This document shows, piece by piece, positions 43,165 through 45,576 of a stretch of DNA of 45,576 nucleotides. The number at the start of each line of letters is the position of its first letter. The first letter of the stretch is position 1. The notes beneath the pieces were generated by a model that saw only the letters and a list, made by a program, of their open reading frames with translations, was not told the DNA's origin and searched no databases. The DNA lies in NCBI GenBank assembly GCA_002359655.1, contig DENL01000023.1:1-45576 (forward strand), given 5' to 3'. A program made the translations under genes and the position numbers. The DNA is from Rickettsiales bacterium UBA2645 (GTDB lineage: Bacteria; Pseudomonadota; Alphaproteobacteria; Rickettsiales; UBA1997).

Positions 43165-43181
43165 TTACTAATATTTAGTAA
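43165..43181. promoter_or_regulatory. Candidate operator of the second RelBE unit
   Basis: A perfect 7-bp inverted repeat (ttactaa, tat, ttagtaa) lies 33 bases upstream of the antitoxin ATG. Antitoxins of this class bind such sites to repress their own operon. Function is inferred from position. Confidence 0.5.
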
Positions 43182-43272
43182 TTTAAGTATAAATAGTCAA
43201 ATCTGATATTTTCAAATTATACCTTTGAAGGTTTTCTAATTTTTTCAGGATAAAATGTCACACTTCAAGAAA

Positions 43273-43300
43273 TCTCGGTAACTGCCTTTTATTACCGAGA
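43273..43300 (-). terminator. Hairpin terminator after the methyltransferase gene
   Basis: Arms tctcggtaa (43273-43281) and ttaccgaga (43292-43300) are perfect, with a 10-nt loop. The hairpin starts 11 bases after the leftward methyltransferase stop. On the minus strand it is followed by a short T-rich stretch (tttcttg). Confidence 0.6.
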
Positions 43301-43311
43301 CTAAAATAAAC

Positions 43312-45084
43312 TTAGTTAGTTCCCAGTTGCAGAAGGTTCTTTGGACTACTGCAAGAAATCAAAAAATTTGCCTTGTAATATTTTTTGATTTCTTCGGCAT
43401 TGACTTTGCAGTCATCAGGAAATTCTCTTAAAATATCTTCAGCACTTCTAACCCAACCATTAAGCCTTGCTGCTTCAATATTAAAAGCCTTCATAAAATC
43501 TTGATTGATCTTTAAATGAGCGTTGCCGTTTTTGTAAAAACGCGCTTCCATGAAAAGACTATTTTTTGCAGTATTGTTATTTTGCCAATTTGGACGCATG
43601 TAAAATTCCTGTTTCTCACCGTAAGAAGGTTTGGTATCCCATCCAAACGATTTTGAAGTTTGTCCATCAAATCCTAAATTGTTTGCGACTGTTATAATAT
43701 CATCAATCAAATCAATAGTGTTTTGAGATAATCTTTTATCAGAAAAACCTTCCCAATAACCCCTTGTAACTATCCGGTAGTCAATGCAATAATGGCTTTT
43801 TGCTTGATCTCTATATCTCCAGCCATCTTTTTCCCAAGTTGTTTGATTAGATTTGTAATTTCTTATTCCTTCACGCTCTGTCAGTTTCTCGAACAAATCC
43901 TTAATTTGTTGGTCAAGATATTGATTGGCATTCTTAATAACCCAAATCAACACCGCATAAATATTTGATTCAGTAAAATCAATTGAGCGGTCAAGTTTAC
44001 CAAGTAGAGTTTGCCTTTGAGAACTGCATAATCTTTCTTTTATTTTATCCAATTTAGAAAAAATTTCTGCCCAATAAAAATTCTTCAAACCTTTGATTTT
44101 CATTTTAAGATTTTTTTTCACTTCCTCAAGTTTTACTCCTAGCTCTTTCATTAATTTTTCATCAATAGTTCCTAAAACCTGATAAGTTTTCATCAACTCG
44201 TTTAGATCTCTTTGGTACAAAGCAACAAGAACCTGCACTAAATCACGACCTGCAACTAATTCATTTTCAATTTCAGCCTGTCTTTGTTGTTTTTTGCGCG
44301 CCAATTCATCTCCTTCTTCTCTCCATGTTCTTTCCTCCCCTCTTTGTGCTTGAATTTTAAAAACACTTTCAAACCAAGAATCAAAAGGATCGCTTAAGTT
44401 ATCTCTTCTGTAAAATCTTTCTTCGTCAGCAACTAAGTTAATTTTAATAACTTCAACTTTTGCTCTTGCTGCTCTTTCAGCATCTAAAAAATTAAAATCA
44501 CCAAGAACTTTAACCGTCGCTTTTCTGGCAGCTATGCAATCTTTCAAAAGCTCTGATTCTTGCCAACGCTGAGGAATCACAAGGTAAATAAATGCCGCGT
44601 GTGCTTCTCTGATTATTTTTGCGCTCCAGTCTTCAAACTGTGAGTAAGGAGGATTTGAAAAAATAATATCTACTTCTTTATCAATTAAAGTTTGTTCCCA
44701 AAAATCAGTTCCAAGTAACATTATATTTGCCGCCATCTGATTTATTAAAATTTCTGATTTCTCGATTGCATATTTGGTGCTAATATCTGCCTTTGGTTTA
44801 ATAAGTTTAAAAATTTCTTCGCTATTCTCTTTATAACACCAATCTTCTTCTGCACTACATCCAACTGCAATGTTGTGTTCTTTGACTTCTTGGCGTACCT
44901 GCTTGAACTTCTCAAAAAATCCTCCATTCCCTGCCCCAATATCCAGAACTGAGTAATATTTTGAATCTCTGTCTTTTTTAGCTAAATCAAAATAAATGGT
45001 TTCAATCATCTCCTTAGTTGTTGGATAAAATTCAAAATCCTGATCATTTTCTTTGAGTTGATTCACTAAAGCTGAAGTACTCAT
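43312..45084 (-). CDS. DNA adenine methyltransferase-like protein with DUF4942-type C-terminus
   Basis: The protein has 590 residues. The N-terminal class I methyltransferase fold has the SAM loop LDIGAGNGGFF (residues 47-57) and the N6-adenine catalytic motif NPPY (144-147, DIIFSNPPYSQFEDW). The central region is helical and charged. The C-terminal region resembles DUF4942 (FTESNIYAVLIWVIKNANQY and SKSFGWDTKPSYGEKQEFYM). No restriction gene accompanies it, so it is probably an orphan methylase that masks the incoming DNA from host restriction, as in conjugative leading regions. Copy B of the structured element is directly upstream. The anti-restriction role is inferred. Confidence 0.87.
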   Translation of the reverse strand: MSTSALVNQLKENDQDFEFYPTTKEMIETIYFDLAKKDRDSKYYSVLDIGAGNGGFFEKFKQVRQEVKEHNIAVGCSAEEDWCYKENSEEIFKLIKPKADISTKYAIEKSEILINQMAANIMLLGTDFWEQTLIDKEVDIIFSNPPYSQFEDWSAKIIREAHAAFIYLVIPQRWQESELLKDCIAARKATVKVLGDFNFLDAERAARAKVEVIKINLVADEERFYRRDNLSDPFDSWFESVFKIQAQRGEERTWREEGDELARKKQQRQAEIENELVAGRDLVQVLVALYQRDLNELMKTYQVLGTIDEKLMKELGVKLEEVKKNLKMKIKGLKNFYWAEIFSKLDKIKERLCSSQRQTLLGKLDRSIDFTESNIYAVLIWVIKNANQYLDQQIKDLFEKLTEREGIRNYKSNQTTWEKDGWRYRDQAKSHYCIDYRIVTRGYWEGFSDKRLSQNTIDLIDDIITVANNLGFDGQTSKSFGWDTKPSYGEKQEFYMRPNWQNNNTAKNSLFMEARFYKNGNAHLKINQDFMKAFNIEAARLNGWVRSAEDILREFPDDCKVNAEEIKKYYKANFLISCSSPKNLLQLGTN

Positions 45085-45106
45085 AAATTTATTCTCCTTA
45101 AATTTG

Positions 45107-45551
45107 TCATTAACGGTTTATAAACAAAAGCGCTTAAGCGCTGTTGCTTATAAACGGCTGCCCAGCGGCGAGCGTCAGGAGAAGTGAGCGGAGTGAAACG
45201 AAGCGAGCGGATAGACATTTTTCAAAGTCACCGCAAGATCAGTTTTTTATTGGAGCGAAGCGGAGATAAAAAAGTTATCTGAAGGGAAAGGTGGAAGAAA
45301 ACCGAGGCACGGTTGATTTTTTTCTGGCAAATCTTGGACAGAAATTTTCTTCGACTGAAAAAATAAATAATTAAAAATTTGTGGCTTAGATTTGACTGGG
45401 AAAAATCAATGGTGCGGCCGCAGGTTTTATCTACCTTGACTTTAGAATAAATGGCTGACGCCCAAACAAACAGACCAGTTTTTCTTTTTTAGAAAAACAC
45501 TGCTTAGAACCAATCAATTTTCCTTAGAAAATAAAAAAACTTAAATTGATT
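45107..45551 (-). repeat. Structured non-coding element, copy B (upstream of methyltransferase gene)
   Basis: The second copy of the element at 42071-42499, about 445 bp. The conserved blocks are in the same order: attaacggtttataaac, agcgcttaagcgct, gctgcccagcggcgagcgtc, gggaaaggtggaagaaaac, aatttgtggctta, gcaggttttatctacc. Its hairpins differ but keep pairing: aaccg/cggtt, a longer ttttttat/ataaaaaa stem where copy A has a short one, and the end stem aatcaattt (45512-45520) with aaattgatt (45543-45551), in which copy A's outer G-C pair is replaced by A-T. It ends 22 bases before the methyltransferase start. Confidence 0.75.
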
Positions 45552-45576
45552 CCTATACTGCTCCCCATTAATTCTT

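Noticed and set aside
1..45576. tRNA or rRNA genes, for example as an attachment site
   Set aside because: No cloverleaf with a recognisable TPsiC arm or rRNA core sequence was seen by eye. A tRNAscan-SE run would settle this.

Overview
The window is an AT-rich bacterial segment, dominated from about 7.3 kb onward by an integrative conjugative element with an F-type type IV secretion system. No rRNA, tRNA or CRISPR array was seen. The AT-rich background, the F-type tra order, an MHS-type proline/betaine-like transporter, orphan histidine kinases, RelE and VapBC modules and large unknown effector-like proteins resemble the amplified conjugative elements (RAGE) of Rickettsiales and related intracellular Alphaproteobacteria. 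That assignment is an inference; Holosporales or Legionellales hosts are not excluded.

Layout: (1) 0.3-6.7 kb is chromosome-like or accessory DNA: an AAA/DUF4143 ATPase, a decayed histidine-kinase C-terminus, an MFS transporter with an adjacent LysR regulator, a GNAT-type protein and an orphan soluble histidine kinase. (2) 6.7-7.6 kb is a small regulatory block: an XRE repressor between two related small helical proteins, with a palindromic operator candidate. (3) 7.65-24.3 kb is one long, tightly packed plus-strand operon for the conjugation machine: pilin, TraL, E, K, B, V, C, TrbI, an S26 peptidase, TraW, U, TrbC, N, F, H, an unknown membrane protein and TraG. (4) 24.3-25.2 kb is a minus-strand RelBE-type toxin-antitoxin unit with a trailing membrane-protein ORF. 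(5) 25.3-31.7 kb holds the DNA-processing genes: coupling protein TraD, an RHH accessory protein, and a MobF relaxase-helicase with a C-terminal Toprim/primase-like part. (6) 31.8-35.6 kb is a convergent pair of large paralogous unknown proteins. (7) 35.6-37.6 kb has a tyrosine recombinase coupled to a tiny membrane protein, then VapBC. (8) 37.65-40.6 kb is a two-gene defence candidate: an ABC-type ATPase fused to a Toprim domain, overlapping a SIR2-like protein. (9) 40.6-45.6 kb is a gene-poor stretch followed by minus-strand genes for an unknown protein, a DUF2958 protein, a second RelBE-type pair and a DUF4942-type DNA methyltransferase.

The most striking observation is in block 9. Two long non-coding elements (about 430-445 bp, at 42071-42499 and 45107-45551) lie immediately upstream of the DUF2958 gene and the methyltransferase gene. 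They share conserved blocks separated by hairpins whose sequences differ but whose pairing is kept, including compensatory base changes. Their position and orientation fit single-stranded-DNA promoters of a conjugative leading region (Frpo/ssi-like), or else a structured RNA leader. If so, the genes would be read toward an origin of transfer lying below 41.4 kb, and the 40.6-41.36 kb gap with its imperfect repeats is the natural candidate. Two other observations stand out: the ATPase-Toprim/SIR2-like pair behind VapBC, and the convergent paralogue pair at 31.8-35.6 kb, which may be transferred effectors or element-maintenance proteins.
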